A stretch of 64,000 bases of DNA from Paracoccaceae bacterium (GCA_016124615.1 WGNF01000007.1:1-64000); one strand, 5' to 3'. Numbered from the stretch's first letter, positions 1-8,083 are shown. Numbers and translations: made by a program. Notes: generated from the letters alone by a model not told the origin.

Positions 1-117
1 CTGCTACGTCACAACACCAAGCCAAAGCCCTTCGTTTGGTCCAAATCCGCCGAGGACATCATCACCCGAGAACGCCGCGCCCTGGACAAACTCGATGAAA
101 TCCGAGGGAACAGGTAA
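1..117 (+). mobile_element. C-terminal end of IS630-family transposase (partial)
   Basis: The reading frame is open from base 1 and stops at TAA 115-117, giving 38 residues. They include NTKPKPFVWSKSAEDII, which matches the C-terminal signature I know from IS630/Tc1-type DDE transposases (H-N-x-x-P-K-P-F-x-W-T-K-S-A-x-x-I). The catalytic DDE residues lie upstream of the window, so activity cannot be judged. The right end of the element (inverted repeat and TA target) should lie within a few tens of bases after the stop, but I cannot identify it from one end alone. Confidence 0.8.
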
Positions 118-173
118 TAAGCGTCAGACTCGGAACACTAGGTTTTCTCATCGGGGGAATCTTTGTCGGCGTA

Positions 174-890
174 TTGGGTAGTCTGCTGGATCACAGTTTT
201 TCCAGCGTTCTTAGCGCCACCAACCTCATAACTATCGCCACAACCGCTACAACTCTCATGGTCGGCGCGCTCGCATTAATGGGGACGATTCACACAATTG
301 AGAACCAGAATAATATATATCAGCAGAATCGCTTAAGAGACCTTGCAGCGGCCCGAGCCACCATGCCCCTCGCATTAAGAGAGCTTTCTCTGGCAGCGAA
401 AGTTGGGATCCGGACTGCGTCGCGCCCGTCTGACGCGAGCAGGCCGCCATACGAAGAAATCCGTAGCGACCTAAATGTTTCTGAAGACACCATCGAAACA
501 CTTCAGAAATGCATACGCTTCGCGGACGACCTCACATCCCAATGGCTAGCAATCATTATTTCTCACTACCAAATCTATTTGTCGCGAATGGATAGTTTCA
601 ATCCTGGCCCACCTATGGTCGACGGCAATGGACTAAGAAATCTTACAAACGGTCAAATCGAGGCAATTGTTGATTGGGCAACTTTGCATGCGTTGGTCGA
701 TCACCTATTTCCATTTGCGCGCGGAGCCAATTCAAACGCAGACAGATGTTTAGATGTTGGCCGCATCCGCTCGACGCTATTCATAGAAGATTATTCACTT
801 TCCATTGACCCTCAAATCAATGAGCGCCTAAAGGCGCGCGAGGCAACTCTTCAAGATGGTGACATCGATAAATTTAGACACTACATATAG
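174..890 (+). CDS. Hypothetical membrane protein, probably 5'-truncated next to IS630
   Basis: I do not recognise this family. The frame is open back to base 99, and codons 129-173 already encode a hydrophobic helix (LGTLGFLIGGIFVGVLGS). No ATG, GTG or CTG precedes the TTG at 174. A second hydrophobic segment follows (residues about 15-40, NLITIATTATTLMVGALALMG), then a soluble, partly helical domain with no motif I can name. Base composition is clearly more AT-rich than the rest of the window. The natural start is probably missing, removed or displaced by the IS630 copy just upstream, so the gene may be dead. Alternatively it is translated from TTG 174 or from a non-standard start. Confidence 0.5.
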   Translation: MGSLLDHSFSSVLSATNLITIATTATTLMVGALALMGTIHTIENQNNIYQQNRLRDLAAARATMPLALRELSLAAKVGIRTASRPSDASRPPYEEIRSDLNVSEDTIETLQKCIRFADDLTSQWLAIIISHYQIYLSRMDSFNPGPPMVDGNGLRNLTNGQIEAIVDWATLHALVDHLFPFARGANSNADRCLDVGRIRSTLFIEDYSLSIDPQINERLKAREATLQDGDIDKFRHYI

Positions 891-900
891 GAAATGGGGC

Positions 901-921
901 AAAAAAGGCGGCACTCCCGCC
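901..921 (-). terminator. Intrinsic terminator (minus strand)
   Basis: Read on the minus strand: a GGCGG/CCGCC stem (917-921 with 907-911), a 5-nt loop, then six T residues (906-901). It lies about 96 nt past the stop of the small minus-strand gene at 1018-1164 and just after the stop of the plus-strand gene ending at 890. Confidence 0.55.
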
Positions 922-1017
922 ACCTCACCGTGCTTATTTGACCTCGGCGCGGCCCGCATCCCATCCACAATCCAATGCGAGATGGTCGCCGACCGCTTCA
1001 AGCTTGGGAAAAGCCTC

Positions 1018-1164
1018 TCACCCCTTCGGCGCGTCCTTCGCCTTTACCGGGCGCTTGATACGCTGCGCGGCCACCAACGGGGGCAGGCTGCTTTCGAAAT
1101 AGCGGTCGTCCATCACCGAGACCGAAAAGTCCGTCGGCTCTGCCTTGGTGTCCTTGTCGGTCAT
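1018..1164 (-). CDS. Small conserved hypothetical protein (48 aa)
   Basis: Encodes a charged 48-residue protein beginning MTDKDTKAEPTDFSVSVMDD. The start ATG (1162-1164) has a good ribosome-binding site, AGGAG about 6 nt upstream, which is why I prefer it to the longer upstream ATG. It has no signal peptide, membrane helix or cysteine. The N-terminal half is acidic and the C-terminal half basic (RIKRPVKAKDAPKG). It sits downstream of epmA in the same direction, with a T-rich hairpin at 901-921 that would end the transcript. Function unknown; I read it as a real gene because of the RBS and the terminator. Confidence 0.6.
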   Translation of the reverse strand: MTDKDTKAEPTDFSVSVMDDRYFESSLPPLVAAQRIKRPVKAKDAPKG

Positions 1165-1275
1165 GGTGCTCTCCTGAAACGGGCGGCACGAAGGTGCGCC
1201 CTGATGACAGGTGAACCTTCGGAAGACCGAAGGCAATGGGCCTTGCGGGATATCTTCACGGCTCGCTGGCGCGGC

Positions 1276-2319
1276 TTACCCCGCCGGGGCCCACATCACG
1301 TCCTCCACCCGCGGCGCGCCGGTGGCCAGCATCACCAGCCGGTCGAAGCCCAGCGCGATGCCGCTGGCCGCGGGCATCTGTGCCAGCGCAGCAAGGAAAT
1401 CCTCGTCCAGCGGGTAGCGTTCGCCATAGACGCGCTCTTTCTCGTCCATCTCCAGCCCGAAGCGGCGGCGTTGTTCGGCGGGGTTGGTCAGCTCGCCGAA
1501 GCCGTTCGCCAGTTCCACCCCGCAGGCGTAAAGCTCGAAGCGTTCCGCCACGCGGGGGTCGTCGGCGGCGGGGCGAGCCAAGGCGGCCTCGGCGATCGGA
1601 TAGCGGTCGAGGATGGTCATGCGGCCGTGGCCGAGGTGGGGTTCCACCCGCGCCACCAGCACCCGGCTCAGCAGGTCCGACCAGGTATCCTCGGCCGTCG
1701 CCCGGATTCCAACGGCGGCGACCTGCGCGCGCAGGGCCATCGCATCAGGCACCCCCGCCGCATCCACCGTGGCCAGCAGGTCCAGCCCGGCATAGCGGGC
1801 AAAGGCGTCGGCGACCGACAGCCGTTCCGGCGCTGCAAACGGGTCGCAGGTGATCTCGCGATAGCGCAGCACGCTTGCCCCCGCCTCGCGCGCCGCCAAC
1901 CGCAACATCGCTGCGCAATCGTCCATCAGGTCGGTGTAATCCGCGCCGACCCGATACCATTCCAGCATGGTGAACTCGGGCGCGTGCAGCGCCCCGCGCT
2001 CGCGGTTGCGCCAGACATGGGCGAAGGCGGCGATCCGGGTCTCGCCCGCCGCCAGCAGCTTCTTCATCGCGAATTCGGGGCTGGTGTGCAGATACATCCG
2101 CCGCGGCACGCCGTCATTGCCGATGGCGTCGGTGGCGAAGCCGTGCAGATGCGCCTCGTTCCCCGGCGAGATCTGCAACGCCGCCGGATCGACCTCGGTG
2201 AAGCCTTCCCCGGCCAGCCACAGCCGCAACCCGGCCTGAATGCGGTTGCGCGCCAGCAGCAGCGGGCGGCGGTCGGCATGGCGGCGGGGCGCCCACCACG
2301 GCGTGTCGGTCTGGCTCAT
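1276..2319 (-). CDS. epmA: EF-P--(R)-beta-lysine/lysine ligase EpmA
   Basis: A class II lysyl-tRNA-synthetase-like enzyme of about 347 aa lacking the anticodon-binding domain, the size expected for EpmA/GenX/PoxA. It attaches (beta-)lysine to a conserved lysine of elongation factor P. Visible motifs: motif 2 around residues 98-123 (HVWRNRERGALHAPEFTMLE) and motif 3 near residues 319-331 (SGIALGFDRLVML). The gene is divergent from efp, its substrate, across about 100 bp, which supports the call. Start is uncertain: ATG 2319 (MSQTD) fits the conserved N-terminus, but in-frame ATGs at 2331 and 2346 exist and none has a strong RBS. The partner aminomutase epmB is not in this window. Confidence 0.9.
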   Translation of the reverse strand: MSQTDTPWWAPRRHADRRPLLLARNRIQAGLRLWLAGEGFTEVDPAALQISPGNEAHLHGFATDAIGNDGVPRRMYLHTSPEFAMKKLLAAGETRIAAFAHVWRNRERGALHAPEFTMLEWYRVGADYTDLMDDCAAMLRLAAREAGASVLRYREITCDPFAAPERLSVADAFARYAGLDLLATVDAAGVPDAMALRAQVAAVGIRATAEDTWSDLLSRVLVARVEPHLGHGRMTILDRYPIAEAALARPAADDPRVAERFELYACGVELANGFGELTNPAEQRRRFGLEMDEKERVYGERYPLDEDFLAALAQMPAASGIALGFDRLVMLATGAPRVEDVMWAPAG

Positions 2320-2421
2320 TGCGGCTTTCATCTGGCGAAATGGCAAAAGATGCGCTAGGGGCTGGCGTCAAATCCCGCGCCTGATATGTCAGGCGGCTTG
2401 CAGCTACAAGGAACACCTGTC

Positions 2422-2988
2422 GTGAAAGTCATCGCATCGAGCCTGCGCAAGGGCAATGTCGTCGAGCTGGAAGGCCGGCTCTACGTCGTTCTGACCGCGT
2501 CCAACTTCCACCCCGGCAAGGGCACGCCGACGACGCAGATCGACATGCGCCGCATCTCGGATGGGGTGAAGGTGTCGGAACGCTGGCGCACGACCGAACA
2601 GGTCGAAAAGGCCACCGTGGACGAACGCGAATACGACTTTCTGTATGAAGACGGCGAGGGCTTCCACTTCATGGAGCCGGTCAGCTACGACCAGATCGCC
2701 GTCTCGGCCGACGTGGTGGGCGATGGCAAAGTCTACCTTGGTGAAGGGATGCGGGTGTTCCTGAAGACCTACGAGGGCGTCGCCATCGCCATCGAGTTCC
2801 CGCAGAAGGTGACGGTGGAAATCATCGAGACCGAGCCGGTGGTGAAGGGGCAGACGGCGTCGTCGTCCTACAAGCCCGCGACCTGCACCAACGGGCTGCG
2901 CGTGATGGTGCCGCCGCATATCGGCGCGGGCACCCGGATCGTGATCAACACCGAAGACAACAGCTACGTCGAGCGCGCCAAGGACTGA
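2422..2988 (+). CDS. efp: Elongation factor P
   Basis: EF-P relieves ribosomes stalled at polyproline stretches. The 188-aa product has the standard three-domain length. I place the start at GTG 2422 ([11 protein letters not shown]), preceded by AAGGAA about 8 nt upstream; an upstream in-frame ATG would add a non-conserved N-terminus. The modification loop reads [10 protein letters not shown] with the acceptor lysine at about residue 33, and the C-terminus carries the conserved motif [20 protein letters not shown]. It is divergent from epmA, whose product is predicted to modify that lysine. Confidence 0.95.
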   Translation: MKVIASSLRKGNVVELEGRLYVVLTASNFHPGKGTPTTQIDMRRISDGVKVSERWRTTEQVEKATVDEREYDFLYEDGEGFHFMEPVSYDQIAVSADVVGDGKVYLGEGMRVFLKTYEGVAIAIEFPQKVTVEIIETEPVVKGQTASSSYKPATCTNGLRVMVPPHIGAGTRIVINTEDNSYVERAKD

Positions 2989-3001
2989 TCGGGGCGCATC
3001 G

Positions 3002-3021
3002 GGGGCCGGTCACCCGGCCCC
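3002..3021. terminator. GC-rich hairpin between efp and a convergent gene
   Basis: A perfect 8-bp stem (GGGGCCGG 3002-3009, CCGGCCCC 3014-3021) with a 4-nt loop starts 13 nt after the efp stop. No T tract follows, so termination efficiency is uncertain. It sits in the 42-bp gap between convergent genes and could serve both. Confidence 0.4.
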
Positions 3022-3030
3022 GCGCGGGCC

Positions 3031-3486
3031 TCAGGGCCGCTTGGGCGTCTGGATGCCGATGTAAGGGGCAAGGCCGGTGTTCGGGCTGAAGTCGATGCCA
3101 GCGGTCAGGTTGTTGCCGCTGGCCCCGGCGGTGAAGAAGCCGCCGCGCTGGCTGAAGCTGTAGCCGCCGCCCAGTTCGCCCTGCAGGTGAGCGCCGCCGT
3201 CCAGCGCCAGAATCTTGAACTTGCTGGGCATCATGCCCTGCACGAAATCCCAGTACAGCAACGCCTTGGCGCCGGAGTAATGGTCCGACGTGCTCTTGGA
3301 CGCATGCACCACCCCGGCGAAGATCTCGGGCGCGACCTTGGTGCCGAAGGTCATCTGGATCCCGACGATGCCCTTGGTGTTGTTGTCTGCCGTCACCGCC
3401 GAGGCGGTTCCGGCGGACGCCAGGGATGCGGCGGCGAGGGCGGCCAGAAGAACGGGCCGCAGCCCGGCGTATGTGGTGGGTGTCAT
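3031..3486 (-). CDS. Hypothetical secreted protein
   Basis: A 151-aa protein with a Sec-type signal peptide (positive start, hydrophobic core LLAALAAASLASAGTASA, likely cleavage near residue 30). The mature part is glycine-rich, lacks cysteines and has short alternating stretches (GGGYSFSQRGGFFTAGASG) that suggest a beta-rich fold, perhaps an outer-membrane or periplasmic barrel-like protein; this is inference. The start ATG at 3486 has GAGG upstream. I do not recognise the family. An array of four 11-bp repeats lies about 90-135 bp upstream (3577-3620) and could control this gene or the divergent CDGSH gene. Confidence 0.7.
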   Translation of the reverse strand: MTPTTYAGLRPVLLAALAAASLASAGTASAVTADNNTKGIVGIQMTFGTKVAPEIFAGVVHASKSTSDHYSGAKALLYWDFVQGMMPSKFKILALDGGAHLQGELGGGYSFSQRGGFFTAGASGNNLTAGIDFSPNTGLAPYIGIQTPKRP

Positions 3487-3576
3487 TGCTCATGCCTCAA
3501 GGTTTTGTGTGTTTTTCAGCAATTTAGCCCATCGCGGCGGGCCGTGCAACCGCGGCGGGGCGGGCTTGGCGGGCAA

Positions 3577-3620
3577 GCACCGATTTTGCACCGTTTTCAC
3601 ACCGACGTTACACCGACACC
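3577..3620 (+). repeat. Array 1: four tandem 11-bp repeats (RCACCGATTTY type)
   Basis: Units with exact 11-bp period: gcaccgatttt (3577), gcaccgttttc (3588), acaccgacgtt (3599), acaccgacacc (3610). The array lies in the divergent gap between the secreted protein (start 3486) and the CDGSH gene (start 3736). The same repeat with the same period recurs at 25712-25751 and 34147-34190. A period near one helical turn suggests cooperative binding by a protein to one face of the DNA. Confidence 0.7.
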
Positions 3621-3735
3621 CGGCCGCCCTGCGCCAGTGCACAGGGCCTCTGCGCGCCGGACCCTTATCGCGCCGTTGATCGGTCAAGGCGCCGCGGCAA
3701 CACTCGACCCACACCCTGCAACCGGAGAGATCGCG

Positions 3736-3984
3736 ATGACCGAGACCCCAGCCCCCCATATCGCCCAGAAAGCCCCCTTTGCCATCGAGCTTGAAGCGGG
3801 CAAGGCCTATTTCTGGTGCGCCTGCGGCCAAAGCAAGACGCAGCCGTTCTGCGACGGCAGCCACAAGGGCTCGGGCTTCGTGCCGAAAAAGTTCGAGGCG
3901 ACCGAGACCAAGACCGCCTACCTCTGCGGCTGCAAGCATTCAGCCAACGCGCCGTTCTGCGACGGCTCGCACAAGGCGCTGTAG
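3736..3984 (+). CDS. CDGSH iron-sulfur domain protein (tandem motifs)
   Basis: An 82-aa soluble protein carrying two complete CDGSH-type [2Fe-2S] motifs. The first has C28, C30, C39 and H43 (CACGQSKTQPFCDGSH); the second has C64, C66, C75 and H79 (CGCKHSANAPFCDGSH). Each motif should bind one cluster with 3Cys-1His ligation, as in mitoNEET-type proteins, with proposed roles in redox or Fe-S transfer. The start ATG at 3736 has GGAGA about 7 nt upstream. It stands alone between a divergent secreted-protein gene and a convergent DUF6455 gene. Confidence 0.9.
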   Translation: MTETPAPHIAQKAPFAIELEAGKAYFWCACGQSKTQPFCDGSHKGSGFVPKKFEATETKTAYLCGCKHSANAPFCDGSHKAL

Positions 3985-3988
3985 GCCT

Positions 3989-4264
3989 TCAGCGGGGCAA
4001 AGCCACCCGGCGCCGCAGCGCCTCCAGCGGCACCCGGTTTTCGCAATAACCCGGCAGCGCCGGGGCGCCCGAGGCATTGCGCCCCAGCCAAAGCAGACAA
4101 TCGGACGCATGGCCGCAGTCCTGACACCGCGCCACAAGGGTGTCGAGGTCGGCGCGGCTGAGGATACCGGCATGGATCGCCGCGCTGAGATTCACCCCCA
4201 GCGCCCGGGCCATGCCCTGGGTCAGCCAGTAATGCTGTGTCGTTGCCATATTGGTGTCGTACAT
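3989..4264 (-). CDS. DUF6455 family protein
   Basis: A 91-aa protein: MYDTNMATTQHYWLTQGMAR, then a helical region with three cysteines in a CQDCGHASDC pattern (about residues 45-56). This fits the small DUF6455 family seen in Rhodobacteraceae; role unknown, and the cysteine cluster could bind metal. I chose ATG 4264 because GGAGG lies 5 nt upstream; the frame stays open further up but without a better start. It is convergent with the CDGSH gene, 4 bp apart. Confidence 0.7.
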   Translation of the reverse strand: MYDTNMATTQHYWLTQGMARALGVNLSAAIHAGILSRADLDTLVARCQDCGHASDCLLWLGRNASGAPALPGYCENRVPLEALRRRVALPR

Positions 4265-4363
4265 TCCCGCCTCCCGCGTTGAGTGAAACCATCTGCCCCG
4301 GCCGCCCTCTGCGGCCCGTTGCAACACGGTCTCAAACCGCCGCGATTGCGACAATGACGCAGA

Positions 4364-5635
4364 TCAAATCCCCGCTGGGCCGACCCCGGCAGGGTCGCCG
4401 CGCACTGCGGCGTTGAGCGCGCGCAGGATGGCGCGATCCGCCTCGATCGTCAGCGCGGCCTCGGCGCGCGCCAGCGCCTCGTTGGACTGGCGCAGGGCGG
4501 CGCGGCCGAAATCGGCGTGGCTCAGGCGCGACAGCACGGCCAGCGCCTTGTGCAGCCGTATCTGCACCTCGACCAGCGCCGCGCCATCGCGGGCGATCGG
4601 CCGAAAGACATCGTCGAACAGATCCTCCACCCGGATCTCGGGCAGCCAGACCAGCGGGTGGCGCAGTTCCACCTCGCGCCGCTCGGCCCAGGGCGCCAGC
4701 AGCCGGACCGCCCGCCCGATGACGTCGATCGCCGTGCCGGGGTCGTTCACCGCCGGTGACAGCGCGCGCGAGGCGATTTCGGACAGCACCGACAGCGCGA
4801 AGCGCGGATCCTGATCGAAGCGCCGCACCGTGCCGATGGTGAAGGCCGCAGCGACCCGATCCAGTATGTCGGCCTCTGCCTGTCCCGCAACGAAGGCGAG
4901 CGGCCGACCGGGGTCGACAAAGCTGCCCGGCAGCGCCTCGACATGCACCTGCACCCCGGCCGCCGCCGCCACCCCCTGCAGCGCTGCACTGTCAAGATGC
5001 TGGACATAGCCCACCTTGCCCGGAAGCACCGCGGCTGCCCCGTGCGGCGGCGGCCCGCGGCGCGGATGGCAGCCCAGCGTGGGCGAGGCCATCCGCACCC
5101 GCAGCGCCCCCTCTGCCGCGCTCTCGACCCGGGCGATCACGTCCTGAATCCGGCCAAAATCGCTCAGATGCGCGATCCAGCGCAGCATGGTCAGCACGAT
5201 CATCGCCACGATCACCAGCGTGACGAGGAACAGCACCAGCCGCCCGCCCGCGCCGTAAAGGCCCGCCTTCAGCGCGATCAGGCCGACAAGGCTGTAAAGG
5301 AAGGTGCCCAGAAAGGTCGCCAGCACGTTCTGCGTGGTGCTGTCCTGCATCAGCAGCGCCACCGCCCGCGGCGTCGCGTTCTGCGACGCGCTGGCCAGCG
5401 CCGACACCATCGTGCCAAGCGAGAAGGTGGTGACCGCCAGCATCGACGACGCAAGGATGGTCAGGATCGTCTCGACCGACCCGGCGCCAAAGGTGCTGGC
5501 GGTGCCGGTGGGCAGCACCTTTTCGGCCCCGGCGGCGACCAGCGCAGTGACCACCCCCAGCAGCGCATACAGCGCCGCGCGAACCCAGAGCTTGCGGACC
5601 AGCGCGACAAGGTGCCATTTCCAGATCGAGATCAT
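4364..5635 (-). CDS. DUF2254 membrane protein
   Basis: A 423-aa predicted inner-membrane protein. About four transmembrane helices fill the first 150 residues (for example YALLGVVTALVAAGAEKVL, ILASSMLAVTTFSLGTMVSA and LVLFLVTLVIVAMIVLTML). A cytoplasmic C-terminal domain follows, with the conserved stretch FALSVLSEIASRALSPAVND and GTAIDVIGR that I associate with DUF2254. Molecular function is not known. The start at ATG 5635 (MISIWKWHLVALVRKLW) is backed by AAAGGGG upstream; a longer open frame reaching 5878 overlaps the divergent gene and is not needed. Confidence 0.8.
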   Translation of the reverse strand: MISIWKWHLVALVRKLWVRAALYALLGVVTALVAAGAEKVLPTGTASTFGAGSVETILTILASSMLAVTTFSLGTMVSALASASQNATPRAVALLMQDSTTQNVLATFLGTFLYSLVGLIALKAGLYGAGGRLVLFLVTLVIVAMIVLTMLRWIAHLSDFGRIQDVIARVESAAEGALRVRMASPTLGCHPRRGPPPHGAAAVLPGKVGYVQHLDSAALQGVAAAAGVQVHVEALPGSFVDPGRPLAFVAGQAEADILDRVAAAFTIGTVRRFDQDPRFALSVLSEIASRALSPAVNDPGTAIDVIGRAVRLLAPWAERREVELRHPLVWLPEIRVEDLFDDVFRPIARDGAALVEVQIRLHKALAVLSRLSHADFGRAALRQSNEALARAEAALTIEADRAILRALNAAVRGDPAGVGPAGI

Positions 5636-5707
5636 CGCGCCCCTTTCGCACCCCCGGCAGTGCCGCGGCGGCTTCCCTGCCCGGTCGCCGCGCGCTATCC
5701 TGCGGCC

Positions 5708-5944
5708 ATGTTTACCATCGAACACGATTTCGACGCGACCGTCATCACCCTCGTGGACGAGGGCGCTCCCCATCTGCAAGAGGATGTGACGGTACAGGCC
5801 TTCGAGGATTGCGTGACCGTCGAGCAATACGACACCCGCACCGATGCGATGGTCAGGATCACCTTGTCGCTGGCGCAACTGCGCGACCTTGGCGCGGCGC
5901 TGAACCTGCCCGAGGGGATCTACCGGCTGACGCCGAAGACCTGA
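5708..5944 (+). CDS. Conserved hypothetical protein (78 aa)
   Basis: Encodes MFTIEHDFDATVITLVDEGA and so on, an acidic soluble protein ending in IYRLTPKT. The pattern of short strands plus a helix (LSLAQLRDLGAAL) resembles small proteins common in Rhodobacteraceae, but I cannot name a domain. The start ATG at 5708 lies 72 bp from the divergent DUF2254 gene. The next gene is convergent, 5 bp away. Confidence 0.65.
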   Translation: MFTIEHDFDATVITLVDEGAPHLQEDVTVQAFEDCVTVEQYDTRTDAMVRITLSLAQLRDLGAALNLPEGIYRLTPKT

Positions 5945-5949
5945 GGCGC

Positions 5950-6204
5950 CTAGAGAATGCGGAACACCTTGTCGCGCGCCGTGGCGCCGCGCACCAGGTT
6001 CAGCCGCGATTTCGGCACCCCCAGCGCCTTGGCCAGCAGCTTGACCACCGCCGCCGTCGCCTTGCCATCCTCCGGCACCGTGGTGACATAGACCCGGATC
6101 ATGCCATCCTCGGCCACCACCGCGTTGCGCGCGGCTTTCGGCGTCACCCGCACCGCGATTTCGGCGCCGGTCAGGGCAAGGTGGCTCAGGTCGGGGTCGG
6201 GCAC
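5950..6204 (-). CDS. DUF167 (YggU-type) family protein
   Basis: Contains the family core ITPKA-like AVRVTPKAARNAVV, then VYVTTVPEDGKATAAVVKLLAKAL and a C-terminal strand, giving about 84 aa, the usual length for DUF167/UPF0235. Function is unknown. I prefer GTG 6204 (VPDPDLSHLALTG) because the longer start at 6288 would overlap the divergent deacetylase start at 6281. The two genes are divergent with a 76-bp gap. Confidence 0.8.
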   Translation of the reverse strand: MPDPDLSHLALTGAEIAVRVTPKAARNAVVAEDGMIRVYVTTVPEDGKATAAVVKLLAKALGVPKSRLNLVRGATARDKVFRIL

Positions 6205-6280
6205 GCGGGCCTCGGGTTTTTGGGCTGGTCCGGCCGCGATCCTGCCCCTAGGCTTGGCCCGGACGCAAGCGGAGACGACG

Positions 6281-7387
6281 ATGACCACCGCCTTCTTCTG
6301 GGATGAACGCTGCTTCTGGCACCACGGCGGCCACTATGCGCTGACGATGCCGGTGGGCGGGCTGGTGCAGCCGATGCCCTCGGGTCTGCCGGAAAACCCG
6401 GAAACCAAGCGGCGGCTGGTGAACCTGATGCAGGTCACCGGCCTTTTTGGCGCCCTGCGCACCGGCAGCGCGCCGCCCGCCGCATGGGCCGACCTTGCCC
6501 GCGTTCACCCCGAGGGATTTCTGAAACGCTTCAAGGCGCTGTCGGACGCGGGCGGGGGCGAGCTTGGGCTGCGCACCCCGTTTGGGCGCGGCGGCTTCGA
6601 AACGGCGGCGCTGTCGGCCGGGCTGGCCAAGGGCGCGCTGTTCGACGTGCTGACCGGCCGGGCCGAGAATGCCTATGCGCTGTCGCGCCCGCCCGGCCAC
6701 CACTGCCTGCCGGAGTTTCCGAACGGCTTCTGCCTCTTGGCCAATATCGCCATCGCCATCGAGGCCGCGCTGGCCGAGGGGCTGACCGAGCGCATCGCGG
6801 TGGTGGATTGGGACGTGCACCACGGCAACGGCACCGAGGCGATCTTCTACGACCGGGCCGAGGTGCTGACGATCTCGCTGCATCAGGAGCGCAACTACCC
6901 GATGGACAGCGGCGACGTGGCCGACCGTGGCGCGGGCGCGGGGCTTGGCGCCAACATGAACATCCCCCTGCCCCCCGGCACCGGCCACGCCGGGTATATC
7001 GAGGCGATGGAGCGGCTGGTGCTGCCCGCGCTCTACGCCTTCCAGCCCGATGCGATCGTGGTCGCCTGCGGCTATGACGCCGCCGCCGTCGATCCGCTGT
7101 CGCGCATGATGGCCAGTGCCGACACCTTCCGCCAACTGACCCGCATGGCGATGGAGGCGGCGCGCGACCTCTGCGAGGGCCGCCTGACGCTGGTGCACGA
7201 GGGCGGCTATTCCGAGGCCTACGTGCCGTTCTGCGGCCATGCCGTGCTGGAGGAGCTGTCACAAAGCCGCATCACCGCCCCCGACCCGCTGGCCGAAACC
7301 CTTGCCCTGCGCCAGCCGGGGCCGCGGTTCGATGCCTTCGTCTCCAGCCTGATCGGCGAGATGGAGGCGATGTTCTTTCCCGGCTGA
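6281..7387 (+). CDS. Histone deacetylase family protein
   Basis: A 368-aa zinc-dependent amidohydrolase of the histone deacetylase/acetoin-utilisation/acetylpolyamine amidohydrolase superfamily. Visible catalytic features: tandem histidines H140-H141 (SRPPGHHCLPEFPNGF), zinc ligands D178 and H180 in DWDVHHGNGTEAIFY, and D266 in ACGYDAAAVDPL. Bacterial members deacetylate polyamines or protein lysines; the natural substrate cannot be read from sequence. The start ATG at 6281 has GGAGACGACG directly upstream. Downstream (7401-7450) is one of the dispersed hairpin elements. Confidence 0.9.
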   Translation: MTTAFFWDERCFWHHGGHYALTMPVGGLVQPMPSGLPENPETKRRLVNLMQVTGLFGALRTGSAPPAAWADLARVHPEGFLKRFKALSDAGGGELGLRTPFGRGGFETAALSAGLAKGALFDVLTGRAENAYALSRPPGHHCLPEFPNGFCLLANIAIAIEAALAEGLTERIAVVDWDVHHGNGTEAIFYDRAEVLTISLHQERNYPMDSGDVADRGAGAGLGANMNIPLPPGTGHAGYIEAMERLVLPALYAFQPDAIVVACGYDAAAVDPLSRMMASADTFRQLTRMAMEAARDLCEGRLTLVHEGGYSEAYVPFCGHAVLEELSQSRITAPDPLAETLALRQPGPRFDAFVSSLIGEMEAMFFPG

Positions 7388-7400
7388 GCCTGCCGCGGCA

Positions 7401-7450
7401 TTCTTGCTGGCAAAAATATCCCGGGGGTCCGGGGGCTGGCCCCCGGCCTT
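7401..7450 (+). repeat. Dispersed AAATAT/GGGGGC hairpin element, copy A
   Basis: Reads ttcttgctggcaaaaatatc, then a GC-rich hairpin (7429-7446, stem CCGGGGG/CCCCCGG). It follows the deacetylase stop by 13 nt. Related copies are at 31415-31470, 36154-36213, 41714-41740 (decayed) and 58521-58580. The position at gene ends suggests a terminator or RNA-stability role. Confidence 0.6.
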
Positions 7451-7507
7451 GACCCCGGCGACCGCAACCCCGACATCCAACCCGACCCTCGCCGCGAAAG
7501 GCCGCCC

Positions 7508-8083
7508 ATGCCCGCCAACTCCTCTGCGCTCGACTTCCTGCTGACCCGCCGGTCACGCCCGGCCAAGACCCTGCGCGCGCCCGCGCCCGACCGGGCGGCG
7601 CTGACCCCGCTCTTGACCGCCGCGCTGCGCGTGCCTGACCACGGCAAGCTGGAGCCCTGGCGGCTGATCGTGCTGGAACGCACGGCGCTGGACCGGCTTG
7701 CCGCGCTCGCCGAGGCCCGTGCCGGGGCGCTTGGCCTTGCCGCCGATCAGGCCGCCAAGGGCATCTCGCAATTCACCGAGTCGCCGCTGGCCGTCGCCGT
7801 CGTCTCGGCGCCGGTGGCGTCGGAAAAGATCCCGGCGATCGAACAGGCGCGGTCGGCCGCCTGCGTGGCGCTGTCGCTCCTGAATGCGGCGCTGGCGGCG
7901 GGCTGGGGCGCGGCCTGGCTGACCGGCTGGCCCGCCTATGACCGTGGGTTCCTTGCAACCGGGCTTGGCCTTGCCCCCGGCGAAAGCCTTGTGGGCTTCG
8001 TCCACATCGGCAGCGAAAGCGCCGCCCCGCCCGAGCGGCCGCGCCCGGACCTTGCCGCCCGCGTCAGTTGGGCCGAGGCATGA
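7508..8083 (+). CDS. Nitroreductase family protein
   Basis: A 191-aa flavin-dependent oxidoreductase-fold protein. The N-terminal motif LLTRRSRPAKTLRAPAPDRA and the PDHGKLEPWRLIVLE stretch are typical of the nitroreductase family, where RRS residues contact FMN phosphate. The later segment LNAALAAGWGAAWLTGWPAY and GFVHIGS also fit. Substrate unknown. Its stop overlaps the start of the next gene by 4 bp (ATGA), implying translational coupling. Confidence 0.85.
   Translation: MPANSSALDFLLTRRSRPAKTLRAPAPDRAALTPLLTAALRVPDHGKLEPWRLIVLERTALDRLAALAEARAGALGLAADQAAKGISQFTESPLAVAVVSAPVASEKIPAIEQARSAACVALSLLNAALAAGWGAAWLTGWPAYDRGFLATGLGLAPGESLVGFVHIGSESAAPPERPRPDLAARVSWAEA

Noticed and set aside
856-2358. 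500-codon plus-strand frame opposite epmA
   Set aside because: Antisense to epmA, whose class II synthetase motifs are clear; the frame has no domain and shadow-like composition.
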